DNA from: CAYOWQ01 sp964407695
GTDB lineage: Bacteria > Planctomycetota > Phycisphaerae > Phycisphaerales > SM1A02
NCBI GenBank assembly: GCA_964407695.1
Contig: CAYOWQ010000006.1
Coordinates: forward strand, 170,462 to 234,461
Direction of reading: 5' to 3'
Length of the DNA: 64,000 nucleotides
Part shown: positions 11,283-20,377 of the stretch, piece after piece
Position numbering within the stretch: the stretch's first letter is position 1
How the letters are laid out: each line of letters starts with the position of its first letter
Notes under the pieces: generated by a model
What the model was told of the DNA's origin: nothing
Database searches by the model: none
The model's input: only the letters and a program-made list of their open reading frames with translations
Program-made: the position numbers and the translations under genes

Positions 11283-13118
11283 CTATTCGACGGTGACGCT
11301 CTTGGCCAGGTTGCGCGGCTTGTCCACATCCTTGCCACGCATGACCGCGGCGTGATACGCCAGCAACTGAAGCGGAACCACCGTCAGCATCGGCTGCAGG
11401 GGATCGGGAACATCGGGAACGAAGAACACCTCTTCGCAGTGCTCGACGATCTCATCATCGCCTTCGGTGGCAACCGCAATGACGTGCCCGCCTCGAGATC
11501 GCACTTCCTGAATGTTCGAGAGGATCTTCTCGTATTGCGAATTCCGCGTGGCGACGAACACCGCCGGCATGCCGTCGTCAATCAGAGCAATCGGGCCGTG
11601 CTTCATCTCCGCCGCGGGCATTCCTTCGGCATGGATGTAGGAAATTTCCTTCAGCTTCAGCGCGCCTTCCAACGCAACCGGATAGTTGTAGCCGCGTCCG
11701 AGGAAGAGCCAATTCTCGCGATCGATGTAGCGAGCTGCAGCCTCCTTGATGTGGTCCGACTGCTGCAGCACGCGATCGATATGGTCCGGAATCATTTCAA
11801 GATTCTTCAGAAGTCCCTGCACGCAGTCCTGCGCGAGGAACCTTCGGCGGCCGACATACACCGCCAGCATCGTGGCCACCATCACCTGCCCAAGGAAGGC
11901 CTTGGTGCTGGCGACGCCGATCTCAGGACCCACGCGCAGATAGATCCCCGCATCGGTTTCGCGGGAAATTGTCGATCCCACGACGTTGACAAACCCCAAC
12001 GCCATGGCGCCGCGCTGCTTCGCCTCCTGCAACGCGGCCAGCGTGTCGGCGGTCTCGCCGGACTGACTGATGGCGATGACCACCGTTCCGTCTTCTACGA
12101 TCGGGTTGCGATAGCGAAACTCACTCGCAAACTCCACATCGGATGGAATCTTGGCCAGATCCTCCATCAGGTACTCGGCCACCATGCCCGCGTGCAGCGC
12201 TGTTCCCTGCCCCACAAAGACAATTCGCTTGGCCTTGGCCAGATCGCGGGCAAACTGGTTGACACCGCCCAGCACAACCTGGCCGGCGCGGGTATCCACC
12301 CGCCCTCGGAGACACACCCGCAGCGCCTGCGGCTGCTCGTAGATCTCCTTGAGCATGTAATGCTCGAAGCCGCCCAACTCGATCTGGCCGAGGTCATACT
12401 CAAGCTCGCGGATTTCCGGCGTAATCGGCACATTGTCGATGGTGCTGGTTCGGAAGGAATCGCGCGTGAGCTTGGCAACCGTGTAGTCCTCGAGCGTAAA
12501 GGCCTGATTGGTGTGGGCCACGATCGCCGACGAATCGCTGGCGACGATGTACTCATCCTTGCCGACACCAACGAGGAGCGGGCTGCCCTTTCTCGCCACC
12601 ACCAGCGTGTCGGGCTCCTCCTGACAGATCACGGCAATCGCATACGCCCCCGTCACTTCGCGCAGTGCCGCCTGCACGGCTCGCTCAAGATCGCCGTGAT
12701 ACAGCTCGCCGATGAGGTGCGCAAGCACCTCGGTGTCGGTGTCGGAACTGAAGGTGTGCCCCTTCTCCATCAGGTACTTTTTCAGGACCGAATAATTTTC
12801 AATGATTCCGTTGTGGATGATCGCGATGCCATGGCCGTGTTTCTGATCGTCACGATGCGGGTGGGCATTTCGCTCAGCAACCTCGCCGTGCGTGGCCCAT
12901 CGAGTGTGGGCGATCCCCAGCGAGCCGTGAAATCCACTCGATCGTTCAACGGCGTCCTCCAGCACGCGAACCCGACCAACCGTTCGGGCAACCTCCAGCG
13001 CGCCGTTCAGGATCGCCATTCCCGCCGAGTCATATCCCCGATACTCCAGACGCTTGAGGCCCTCGAGCAGGATGGATTTGGCTTCCCGACGACCGATGTA
13101 GGCAACAATTCCACACAT
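11283..13118 (-). CDS. glmS: Glutamine--fructose-6-phosphate aminotransferase (isomerizing)
   Basis: 611 residues, normal length. MCGIVAYIGRR gives the N-terminal nucleophile Cys after Met removal. The glutaminase domain continues with EYRGYDSAG and THGEV..NAHP. Two SIS sugar-isomerase domains follow, with ISQSGETADTLAAL and a C-terminal AKSVTVE, which is diagnostic. It makes glucosamine-6-phosphate, the first step towards UDP-GlcNAc for peptidoglycan and LPS. GAGGAG lies upstream of ATG at 13118. I looked for a glmS ribozyme in the 216-bp leader and saw none. It converges on ppdK with a 24-bp gap. Confidence 0.97.
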   Translation of the reverse strand: MCGIVAYIGRREAKSILLEGLKRLEYRGYDSAGMAILNGALEVARTVGRVRVLEDAVERSSGFHGSLGIAHTRWATHGEVAERNAHPHRDDQKHGHGIAIIHNGIIENYSVLKKYLMEKGHTFSSDTDTEVLAHLIGELYHGDLERAVQAALREVTGAYAIAVICQEEPDTLVVARKGSPLLVGVGKDEYIVASDSSAIVAHTNQAFTLEDYTVAKLTRDSFRTSTIDNVPITPEIRELEYDLGQIELGGFEHYMLKEIYEQPQALRVCLRGRVDTRAGQVVLGGVNQFARDLAKAKRIVFVGQGTALHAGMVAEYLMEDLAKIPSDVEFASEFRYRNPIVEDGTVVIAISQSGETADTLAALQEAKQRGAMALGFVNVVGSTISRETDAGIYLRVGPEIGVASTKAFLGQVMVATMLAVYVGRRRFLAQDCVQGLLKNLEMIPDHIDRVLQQSDHIKEAAARYIDRENWLFLGRGYNYPVALEGALKLKEISYIHAEGMPAAEMKHGPIALIDDGMPAVFVATRNSQYEKILSNIQEVRSRGGHVIAVATEGDDEIVEHCEEVFFVPDVPDPLQPMLTVVPLQLLAYHAAVMRGKDVDKPRNLAKSVTVE

Positions 13119-13335
13119 GAACGGACATTCTCCTCGCCGGCTGATACGAGCCAGCACACCGTCTGGATCGGCCTTTCTGCCTGCCGCTTGATGAGAAAGT
13201 GTAGACCATTCAACGCGATATCCCGAATCAGTCCCCTATCTTGCCGGTCGTTCCGTCTGTTTGGGTGGCACCGAATGGCGGCCACGCGCCGACACCCCAG
13301 GACAAGCTTCCTTCCAGCCGACCTAGCATTGATCC

Positions 13336-14736
13336 ATGTCCGATCTTTGGGCCGACACACGCCGGGAAAAACTTGCCTCCGTTGAGCCATTGGCCCACCG
13401 ACTGAGGCCGCGATCCTTGGACGAGTTCGTCGGACAGGAGCATTTCCTCGGCCCGGGCAAGCTGCTCACGCGGATGCTGCAGGCCGATCGGCTGACATCA
13501 CTTCTCTTCGCCGGCCCGCCAGGCACCGGTAAGACATCGCTGGCCGAAGTGATCGCCCAGACCACCAAGTCGGCGTATGAACGTGCCAACGCCGCGTCAA
13601 TCGGTGTCAAGCAGGTTCGCGAGATCATCGACGCGGCCGTCCATCGCCTCGAATCGTCTCATCGCCGCACCATTCTCTTTCTCGACGAGATCCATCGGTT
13701 CTCCCGGGCGCAACAAGATGTGCTCCTGGGCGATGTGGAACGCGGCGTCATTACCCTCATCGGCGCCACGACGGAGAATCCCTATTTCTCCGTCAACAGC
13801 GCCTTGGTGAGTCGCTCAACCGTCTTTCGCTTTGAGCCCCTGGGCGAAGAGCACATTCTTTCACTGCTGCGCCGGGCGCTCGCCGACGAACGAGGCTTTC
13901 CGGGCATTCGCGTCGATGTGGAGGACATTGCCCTTGAACACTGGGCTCGTACGGCGGACGGTGACGCCCGCCGTGCCCTCACCGCACTCGAAGTCGCGGT
14001 CCGCAGCAGCCAACAGGTCGAGCACCGGCAGGTTCGCATCACCCTCGCCGATGCCGAGGCTTCCATTCAGGCCAAGGCTCTGGTCTACGACCCCACCGGC
14101 GACGAGCACTACGATCTCGCCAGCGCCTTCATCAAGTCCATGCGCGGATCCGACCCCGATGCGGCCATCTACTGGCTGGCGCGAATGCTCGAGGCCGGCG
14201 AAGACCCCCGGTTTGTTGCTCGGCGGATTGCCATTCTCGCCAGCGAGGACATCGGAAACGCCGATCCGAGGGCCCTTTCGGTGGCCGCCTCGGCGTGGGA
14301 ACTCGTCGAACGGGTCGGCATGCCCGAATCCCGCATTATTCTGGCTCAGGCGGTGACGTACATGGCCGCCGCACCCAAGTCCAACGCGGCGTATCGGGCG
14401 ATTGAGGAGGCCATCGACGATGTGCGGAACCTGCGGACCCAGCCGGTGCCGCGAATTCTGCGCGATGGCACCAACAAACGCCTTGCAACCCGTCATGAAG
14501 CCCATCTGCGCGACCCCGAAGTTACCGAGCAAAACTACGTTTATCCCCATGACGCGGCCGATGGGTATGTGCAGCAGGACTACCTCGGCGTTGACCGCAC
14601 GTATTACCACCCGGTCGATCGCGGCGAGGAGGCTGCAATCGCTCGCAAGCTTCGAAGCCTGCGAGAACACATCGTTCCGTCGCTCCAGAGTGAACCAATC
14701 TCGCCCGAATCTCCGGGCCACCGTCCTGCGTCATGA
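13336..14736 (+). CDS. rarA: Replication-associated recombination protein A (AAA+ ATPase)
   Basis: 466 residues. LRPRSLDEFVGQEHFLGPGK is the RarA/MgsA/WRNIP1 N-terminus. The Walker A GPPGTGKT is at residues 60-67, Walker B ILFLDEIHRF near 113-122, and the sensor region GATTENPYFSVNSALVSRS follows. The C-terminal domain has YDPTGDEHYDLASAFIKSMRGSDPDAAIYWLARML, diagnostic for the family. It acts at stalled replication forks. The stop overlaps the next gene's start as ATGA, so the two are translationally coupled. With mutL, mutS and ada it is one of four repair genes in the window. Confidence 0.95.
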   Translation: MSDLWADTRREKLASVEPLAHRLRPRSLDEFVGQEHFLGPGKLLTRMLQADRLTSLLFAGPPGTGKTSLAEVIAQTTKSAYERANAASIGVKQVREIIDAAVHRLESSHRRTILFLDEIHRFSRAQQDVLLGDVERGVITLIGATTENPYFSVNSALVSRSTVFRFEPLGEEHILSLLRRALADERGFPGIRVDVEDIALEHWARTADGDARRALTALEVAVRSSQQVEHRQVRITLADAEASIQAKALVYDPTGDEHYDLASAFIKSMRGSDPDAAIYWLARMLEAGEDPRFVARRIAILASEDIGNADPRALSVAASAWELVERVGMPESRIILAQAVTYMAAAPKSNAAYRAIEEAIDDVRNLRTQPVPRILRDGTNKRLATRHEAHLRDPEVTEQNYVYPHDAADGYVQQDYLGVDRTYYHPVDRGEEAAIARKLRSLREHIVPSLQSEPISPESPGHRPAS

Positions 14737-15365
14737 TGTCGAATCCCGCTCCAGAGAATCACGATGAACTTGAGAAGTCGAACCTTCGGGCGTCGATCAA
14801 GATCGTCCTCGGGGCGATGACGGCGAAAGAGCGACACGACGCTTCACTGGCAGCCTGCCAAAAGCTCATGGGTCTGGACCTGTTCGTGCACGCCGGCGCC
14901 GTGATGCTCTATATGCCCTTGACCTCGGAGGTTGATGTTTCGTCCATTGCCCTTCGAGCTCTTCAGGCCGGAAAGACCGTGTGCGTGCCCCACGTGGTCG
15001 GAACCCATCTTCGGCCCGTCGAGATCACCCGCTTCGACGTCGCGGATATGGATCTCGACGATCATGGGGTCCGTACGCCGCGCGACGGTGCTCCGGTTTC
15101 ACCTGAGATTCTTGATCTGATCGTTGTGCCGGGCCTCGCTTTTGACTCTGCCGGCCATCGGCTTGGTCGCGGGGGTGGCATTTACGACCGGTTTCTCAGC
15201 CGGGTTGCCCGCCGCACCGCCGTCATCGCCATCGCGTATGACGCCCAGGTGGTCGAGCACGTTCCTTCATCGCGCCACGACGTTCCCGTGCAATTCGTCG
15301 TGACCGACCGACGCATCATCACCTCGGGTTCGGCTGCCCGCTCCCGCGGTTCATCTCCCTCATAG
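14733..15365 (+). CDS. 5-formyltetrahydrofolate cyclo-ligase
   Basis: 210 residues. It converts 5-formyl-THF to 5,10-methenyl-THF with ATP. Visible family features are MLYMPLTSEVDV near residue 60, VCVPHVVG, IDLIVVPGLAFDSAGHRLGRGGGIYDRFL (the GRGGGYYD-type ATP/folate loop) and the C-terminal AYDAQ..E.VP...HDVPVQFVVTDR. The start overlaps the rarA stop (ATGA). Coupling of a folate enzyme to rarA is not functionally obvious. The serine/arginine-rich last twelve residues are probably unstructured. Confidence 0.92.
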   Translation: MMSNPAPENHDELEKSNLRASIKIVLGAMTAKERHDASLAACQKLMGLDLFVHAGAVMLYMPLTSEVDVSSIALRALQAGKTVCVPHVVGTHLRPVEITRFDVADMDLDDHGVRTPRDGAPVSPEILDLIVVPGLAFDSAGHRLGRGGGIYDRFLSRVARRTAVIAIAYDAQVVEHVPSSRHDVPVQFVVTDRRIITSGSAARSRGSSPS

Positions 15366-15390
15366 ATTCGACAGGCTCCGGAGTTTCCCC

Positions 15391-16617
15391 ATGGTTCTTG
15401 CCAGTCAAGCCGCTCGCCCCGCCAATCGACGCCGATACATGACCAGTTCCGCACGCAAGCGACGGCAGCCATGGCTCCTGGCCGGAGCCGGGCTCACTGT
15501 GGTGATCATCGGTATCTGGGCGCTCACCCAGTCCGGCAAGGGACCGCATCCTGAAGCGCCGCCATCGGCCCAACCTCTTGCCACTGAGAAATCCGACTCT
15601 TCCCCAGGCAGCTCGGCCAAACCAACCTCCCCTTCCAACACCTTTGTCATGGGCTCGCCCGCACCGACCATTCCACATCCCTTGAACCGCAGCGAGAGCG
15701 ACCGACGAGAGGCATCACCGCCCGTCGGTGAAGATCGCTCCACAGCGCCGACCGAGAATGCCGGTCGATCCTCATCCACCGAGTCTTCTTCCGGATCGGG
15801 TTCTCCGGCCAAGGAAGCAGGCACTCCAAAGAATCCTGTCGAGAACCGGCCTGCATCAGATCGGGTCCGTCGCGGCATCGACCTGAAAACCACAGATCCT
15901 CTGACAGCCCGTCGGCTGCTCTCGTCCGCAGTTCTTCAGGAGTCACTTACGGACACCGAGCTCACTCAGGCCACGCAGGCTCTCCACGCAATCAATGATC
16001 TGCTGGTCTTCAACCCAACCATTGTTCCCGGCGATGAATTCGCCTCTCAATACGTGGTGCAACGCGGCGACAGCCTCGAGAAGATCGCCCGCAAGCTCAA
16101 CATGAACGCCGATTGGCGGCTGCTCGTCCGGATTAATCGGATTCAGGATGCGCGCAAACTTCGCGAAGGCCAGAAGCTGAAGGTCATTGCGGACCCCTTC
16201 CATGCCGTGGTGCATAAGGACACGTACCGATTGGACCTCCTGTTGGGGTCGGGCGATGAACGCGTGGTCGTGCGATCATTCAAAGTCGGGCTCGGCGAAT
16301 ACAACTCGACGCCGACCGGCCTGTTTCGCGTCAAACCAAGATCAAAGCTGATCAACCCCTCCTGGACAAATCCGCGCACCGGCGAGTTCTTCAGCGCCGA
16401 TGATCCCAAGAATCCCATCGGCGAACGCTGGATCGGCCTGGCCGGAATTCAGGATTCCAATCGAAACTTCGATGGATACGGAATCCACGGCACCGTTCAG
16501 CCTGAGTCGATCGGCCGACAGATGTCCATGGGCTGCATTCGAATGGCCAGCGACGATGTCGAATTGATCTACGAAGTTCTTTCTGAACCTTCGAGCACGA
16601 TCGATATCCGTCCTTAA
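15391..16617 (+). CDS. LysM domain plus L,D-transpeptidase (YkuD) membrane protein
   Basis: 408 residues. One N-terminal membrane helix (about 31-47) anchors it. A long Ser/Pro/Glu-rich linker follows to about 155. The LysM peptidoglycan-binding repeat is YVVQRGDSLEKIARKLN..LVRINRI..KLREGQKLKVI. The YkuD catalytic domain ends with GIHGT....SMGCIRM, with His366 and the nucleophile Cys382. It should form 3-3 cross-links or attach proteins to peptidoglycan. Start ATG 15391 has GGAG seven bases upstream; ATG 15439 is a weaker choice. Confidence 0.92.
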   Translation: MVLASQAARPANRRRYMTSSARKRRQPWLLAGAGLTVVIIGIWALTQSGKGPHPEAPPSAQPLATEKSDSSPGSSAKPTSPSNTFVMGSPAPTIPHPLNRSESDRREASPPVGEDRSTAPTENAGRSSSTESSSGSGSPAKEAGTPKNPVENRPASDRVRRGIDLKTTDPLTARRLLSSAVLQESLTDTELTQATQALHAINDLLVFNPTIVPGDEFASQYVVQRGDSLEKIARKLNMNADWRLLVRINRIQDARKLREGQKLKVIADPFHAVVHKDTYRLDLLLGSGDERVVVRSFKVGLGEYNSTPTGLFRVKPRSKLINPSWTNPRTGEFFSADDPKNPIGERWIGLAGIQDSNRNFDGYGIHGTVQPESIGRQMSMGCIRMASDDVELIYEVLSEPSSTIDIRP

Positions 16618-16816
16618 TCTCAACTCACCGGTCGCCGTTGCGAAACGTTGGCTCGGGGTCGTTGATGACCTGAGATGCAATTCACCGGGGGTTCACGGCG
16701 CGTTCAGACGATCCGCCCACACTGTGTACGTGGGCATCGGCGGTTGAAGCCGTCTGGCCTGAGATCGTCGCTGCCGCCATATCCACGTATCCCAGATTGC
16801 ATCAAGGAGCATCTGT

Positions 16817-17305
16817 ATGACGACCGCAGTAACCGCCCTCTTCAAGAATTCCTCGGACGCCGCAGCCGCCATCGGCGACCTCATCGGCAAGGGGATTCCC
16901 CGTCGCCAGATCAGCGTCGTCGCGGCCGAAGACGTCAAACTCGACGAAATCTCCGTGGTTCATTCCTCAAAGCTGCCCGAAGGCGCTGCTATCGGGGCCG
17001 GAGCCGGCGGGGCGATCGGCGCTGCGATTGCCGGCTTCACCGCCGTGGGCGCCCTGGCGGCCACCGGCATCGGCCTCATTGCGGCCGGTCCGCTTGTTGC
17101 CGCGTTCGCAGGAGCCGGAGCCGGTGCCCTTGCCGGCGGCGCTCTCGGATCACTTGTCGGCCTCGCGATCCCTGAGAATGAACTCAAGTTGTATGAGGAA
17201 TCACTCGCGAAGGGCCATGTCCTCGTCGGCGTCGATCCGGGAACGCATTCGGTCGAATCGATCCGCGCCGTCTTTCAATCTCACGGGGCCGAGCGAATCC
17301 GCTAG
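16817..17305 (+). CDS. Glycine-zipper membrane protein, general-stress-like
   Basis: 162 residues. The N-terminal 45 residues (TALFKNSSDAAAAIGDLIGKGIPRRQISVVA) form a small alpha/beta ferredoxin-like unit as in general-stress-protein 17M-type domains. The middle is a long Gly/Ala-rich double hydrophobic hairpin, and the C-terminal part GHVLVGVDPGTHSVESIRAVFQSHGA closes the alpha/beta unit. A strong AAGGAG stands eight bases before ATG. The following gene encodes a YciE/YciF-type ferroxidase-like protein. This gene pairing is typical of stress or stationary-phase clusters; the exact role is unknown. Confidence 0.75.
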   Translation: MTTAVTALFKNSSDAAAAIGDLIGKGIPRRQISVVAAEDVKLDEISVVHSSKLPEGAAIGAGAGGAIGAAIAGFTAVGALAATGIGLIAAGPLVAAFAGAGAGALAGGALGSLVGLAIPENELKLYEESLAKGHVLVGVDPGTHSVESIRAVFQSHGAERIR

Positions 17306-17361
17306 TCGCGGCCCACTTCCAGATATTCGCAACGAATCCCCCAAACAGGAGGCATCCACCC

Positions 17362-17934
17362 ATGTCAAAGCTCAACGAACTCTCTGACCTTCTCGAAGAA
17401 CAACTGAAGGATCTCTACAGCGCTGAGAATCAGCTGCTCAAGGCCCTGCCGAAGGCCGCGAAGGCCGCATCAACTCCCGCACTCGCCAAGGCCTTCGAAT
17501 CCCACCTCGAAGAAACCCACGGGCATGTCGAGCGCCTGGAGAAAATCGGCGAGATTCTCGAGATCAAGCTGACCGGAAAAAAGTGCAAGGCGATGGAAGG
17601 CCTCGTAAACGAAGCGAGCGAGGCACTGGAAGCCGATGGTAACGAGGCCGTGGTCGACGCTGGAATCATTGCCGACGCCCAGCGTATCGAGCACTACGAG
17701 ATTTCCGCCTACGGCACCGCGCGCGCCATCGCCGAATCACTCGGACACCAGGATGTCGTCAAACTTCTTCAGAAGACCATCGAAGAAGAAGGTAACGCCG
17801 ACAAGACTCTCAGCAAGATCTCCCTCGAGAAGGTCCTGCCCGCCGCGGGAGGGCAGCCCACCCACACCGGGCGTGCGGCCAGATCGTCGCGAGAACGTCA
17901 GCCTGTCGGTTCTGCAAGCCATCGAGGCCGATGA
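17362..17934 (+). CDS. YciE/YciF ferroxidase family protein (DUF892)
   Basis: 190 residues. A ferritin-like four-helix protein: ELSDLLEEQLKDLYSAENQLLKALPKAAKAA, then SHLEETHGHVERLEKI, DAGIIADAQRIEHYEISAYGTARAIAESLG and KTIEEEGNADKTLSKIS. The Glu/His pairs (E..ENQ, EETHGH, QRIEHYE, EEE) are the di-iron ligands. AGGAGG nine bases upstream marks the start. The family usually ends soon after this last helix. Here the final 30 residues (from about 160) are Pro/Gly/Ser/Arg-rich and look out of frame; the +1 frame gives RRENVSLSVLQAIEADD. A late frameshift is possible. A strong terminator follows at 17961. Confidence 0.88.
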   Translation: MSKLNELSDLLEEQLKDLYSAENQLLKALPKAAKAASTPALAKAFESHLEETHGHVERLEKIGEILEIKLTGKKCKAMEGLVNEASEALEADGNEAVVDAGIIADAQRIEHYEISAYGTARAIAESLGHQDVVKLLQKTIEEEGNADKTLSKISLEKVLPAAGGQPTHTGRAARSSRERQPVGSASHRGR

Positions 17935-17960
17935 CCACGCCGGTGGTTGATGGCCGTTCT

Positions 17961-17996
17961 CAAGGCGGGCCGCCTCGGCCCGCCTTGTTACTTTTG
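17961..17996 (+). terminator. Rho-independent terminator after the YciE/YciF gene
   Basis: A perfect 12-bp stem (caaggcgggccg / cggcccgccttg, 17961-17972 and 17976-17987) with loop cct is followed by ttactttt. It lies 26 bp after the stop codon and separates the stress pair from pdxA. Confidence 0.85.
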
Positions 17997-18021
17997 TCGT
18001 GCTGCGACCTACCATCCACCA

Positions 18022-19089
18022 ATGAGCGAGCCCATGAATCGCGACCGGCCGGTCATCGGCATCACCATGGGTGATCCCGACGGCATCGGGCCCGAGGTCG
18101 TGGTCAAGGCCCTGGCCGACCCGGCAATCGCCGCATCAGCTCGATTCCTCGTTTACGGCCAGAGTGATGTACTCGCCTTCGCGGCCGATCTTGCCGGCAT
18201 CGAACCGTACTGGTTTCGGGTCGGCGCCACGTCGGAACGGGCCGGGCACCCGGTTGGCGGCCCGGTCGTGGTGCTTGATTACGAAAACCTGGGCAGCCTT
18301 GAACTGACTCAGCGCAAGCCTTCAGCCAGGGCTGGCCTAGCCTCGAAGACGTACGTGGAGGACGCAATCACCGATGCCATGCGCCCGCTCGGTGATAGCC
18401 GGCGCATTGACGCTGTGGTCACCGGACCGATCAGCAAGGAGGCGTGGTCCCTTGCCGGTTACAAATGGCCCGGGCACACCGAGCTCTTCGCCGCACGAAC
18501 CAAGGCGCGGCGCCACGCGATGCTGTTCGAATCGCCGCGACTGCGAGTAACACTCGCCACCACGCACCTTCCGCTGATGGAGATCAGAAACGTTCTCACC
18601 ATCGGCAGAATCTTCGACCCCATCGATCTTGGCCACGAGTACTGCCGCCAGCTGGGCATCGAATCACCTGTGATCGCCGTGACCGGCCTCAATCCCCACG
18701 CCGGTGAGCACGGTCTCTTCGGCGACGAGGAAGACCGGCTCATTCGTCCCGCGATCGACGTCGCGCGACGGGGCGGCATTGACGCCCGCGGTCCGTTCCC
18801 GGCGGACACCGTCTTCATCGACGCTGCATCAGGCGCCTATCACTTGGTGGTTGCGATGTATCACGATCAGGGACTGATTCCGGTCAAGCTTCTTGGCTGG
18901 GACAAGGCCGTCAACGTCACCCTTGGTCTGCCCATCATTCGAACGAGCCCGGATCACGGAACGGCCTTTGATCTCGCAGGCCGCAACAAGGCCAGTGAAG
19001 GTTCGATGCGATGCGCGATCGAGTTGGCGATCCGCCTCGCCTCCACTCGACTGTCGATGTGCGCCACCTCCCACGCCTCAGAAACCTGA
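18022..19089 (+). CDS. pdxA: 4-hydroxythreonine-4-phosphate dehydrogenase
   Basis: 355 residues. The N-terminus PVIGITMGDPDGIGPEVVVKAL, the metal site GHTELFA, TGLNPHAGEHGLFGDEE and MYHDQGLIPVKLL, and the NAD-site tail LPIIRTSPDHGTAFDLAG are all diagnostic of PdxA (pyridoxal 5'-phosphate synthesis through the DXP-dependent route). ATG at 18022 is used because it starts just before the conserved N-terminus; ATG at 18034 is also possible. Upstream in-frame codons run through the terminator and are excluded. Confidence 0.95.
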   Translation: MSEPMNRDRPVIGITMGDPDGIGPEVVVKALADPAIAASARFLVYGQSDVLAFAADLAGIEPYWFRVGATSERAGHPVGGPVVVLDYENLGSLELTQRKPSARAGLASKTYVEDAITDAMRPLGDSRRIDAVVTGPISKEAWSLAGYKWPGHTELFAARTKARRHAMLFESPRLRVTLATTHLPLMEIRNVLTIGRIFDPIDLGHEYCRQLGIESPVIAVTGLNPHAGEHGLFGDEEDRLIRPAIDVARRGGIDARGPFPADTVFIDAASGAYHLVVAMYHDQGLIPVKLLGWDKAVNVTLGLPIIRTSPDHGTAFDLAGRNKASEGSMRCAIELAIRLASTRLSMCATSHASET

Positions 19090-19129
19090 ATTCAATCGAT
19101 CGGCCGTTCCCGGCCCCGGAGCGCTTGAC

Positions 19130-20368
19130 TTGGACATCCCAGCTGATCTGGTTTCCCTTGGAGTTGCCTTGGCGCTGGGCCTGCTTGTCGGCATGCAGCG
19201 CGAGAGGGTCGACAAAACGGTCGCCGGAGTCCGAACCTTCGCCATCATCACGATGCTCGGGGCGCTCGCCGCCGTCGTGCAGCGACAGACCGGCGCCTGG
19301 CTCATTCCCGCGGCCCTCGTGGTCATCATGGGTGCGGCGATCCTGGGCGAATACCTCTCCGCAACAGCAAGACAGAAGTTCGACGGAATCACCACCATCG
19401 CCGCCGCCGGCGTGATGGTGGTCGTCGGTTCGCTCTGTGCGCTTGAGCAACGCATGCTCGCCATCGCGGCCGCCGGCATGACCTACCTGCTCCTTTATGC
19501 GAAGGATCCGCTCCATCAGGCCATCGGCCGCATGTCGGCGACCGACGTTCGCGCCATCTCAACATTCGTCCTGATCAGCATGGTCATTCTGCCGGTATTG
19601 CCGGACGAATCCTTTGGTCCCTACGACGTGCTCAACCCTCGGCGCATCTGGCTCATGGTGGTGCTCGTCGTCTCGATCAGCCTCGCCGGTTATGTCCTGC
19701 ACAAATTCGTCGCCGGGAGGGGGGGCCTCGTCATCAACGGCATTCTCGGTGGACTGATCTCCAGCACCGCGACCACCGTCGGCATGGCGCGCCGGGCCGC
19801 AGGAATGAAGTCCGCGGCCGGTCCTGCGGCCGTCGTGCTCATTGCCACGGCCGTTGTCTACATTCGCGTCGCGGTGGTGGCGGGAGTCACCTCGCCTACT
19901 CTCTTCGCCGCGATGGCTGTCCCGCTGGGCCTCATGTTTCTAGCGTCGCTGGCCGCGGTGCTCATTGAACTTCGCCGCGGGTCGGGATCCGAGGAGTACA
20001 TGGCTGAACCGTCGAATCCAACCGAGCTCAGATCCGCCGTCATCTTCGCGCTGGTGTTCGCCTTGGTGCTTCTGACGACGTCGTTCGCCAAGGAACAGTT
20101 CGGCAACTCCGGCCTCTATGTCGTCAGTGCAATCAGCGGCCTCGTCGACATGGATGCCATCACCCTCTCCGCGGCGGGCATGACCGCATCCGGAACCGCC
20201 GAGCCAGGTCTCGCGTGGCGCGCCATTGTCATCGCCATCATCAGCAACCTCATCTTCAAAGGCGGCGTCGCCTGGGTGATGGGCGGACCGCAATTCGGTC
20301 GCGTTGTCACGCGCGGGTTCTTGATTCAGGGGATTGCCGGGGCTGGTCTTGTTGTGTTCTGGCCGTAG
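19130..20368 (+). CDS. MgtC/SapB-like, DUF4010 multi-pass membrane protein
   Basis: 412 residues, about twelve hydrophobic helices. The N-terminal part has LGLLVGMQRER and AGVRTFAIITMLGALAA, the MgtC/SapB signature. The C-terminal part has GGLISSTATTVGMARRA and SGLVDMDAITLSAA..A, the DUF4010 core. A TTG start at 19130 (LDIPADLVSLGVAL) is proposed because GGAG stands eight bases before it; upstream ATG codons lie inside pdxA in another frame. Transport substrate unknown; MgtC relatives are linked to magnesium or membrane stress. It converges on the methyltransferase at 20378 with nine bases between them. Confidence 0.82.
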   Translation: MDIPADLVSLGVALALGLLVGMQRERVDKTVAGVRTFAIITMLGALAAVVQRQTGAWLIPAALVVIMGAAILGEYLSATARQKFDGITTIAAAGVMVVVGSLCALEQRMLAIAAAGMTYLLLYAKDPLHQAIGRMSATDVRAISTFVLISMVILPVLPDESFGPYDVLNPRRIWLMVVLVVSISLAGYVLHKFVAGRGGLVINGILGGLISSTATTVGMARRAAGMKSAAGPAAVVLIATAVVYIRVAVVAGVTSPTLFAAMAVPLGLMFLASLAAVLIELRRGSGSEEYMAEPSNPTELRSAVIFALVFALVLLTTSFAKEQFGNSGLYVVSAISGLVDMDAITLSAAGMTASGTAEPGLAWRAIVIAIISNLIFKGGVAWVMGGPQFGRVVTRGFLIQGIAGAGLVVFWP

Positions 20369-20377
20369 GCTGAAGGT

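Noticed and set aside
13119..13335. glmS ribozyme upstream of glmS
   Set aside because: No ribozyme core sequence is visible on the minus strand of this 216-bp region, and this region is shared with the divergent rarA promoter.
11352..13385. A 677-codon open frame opposite glmS
   Set aside because: Antisense to a fully conserved glmS; composition is Arg/His/Gln-rich and it has no recognisable domain.
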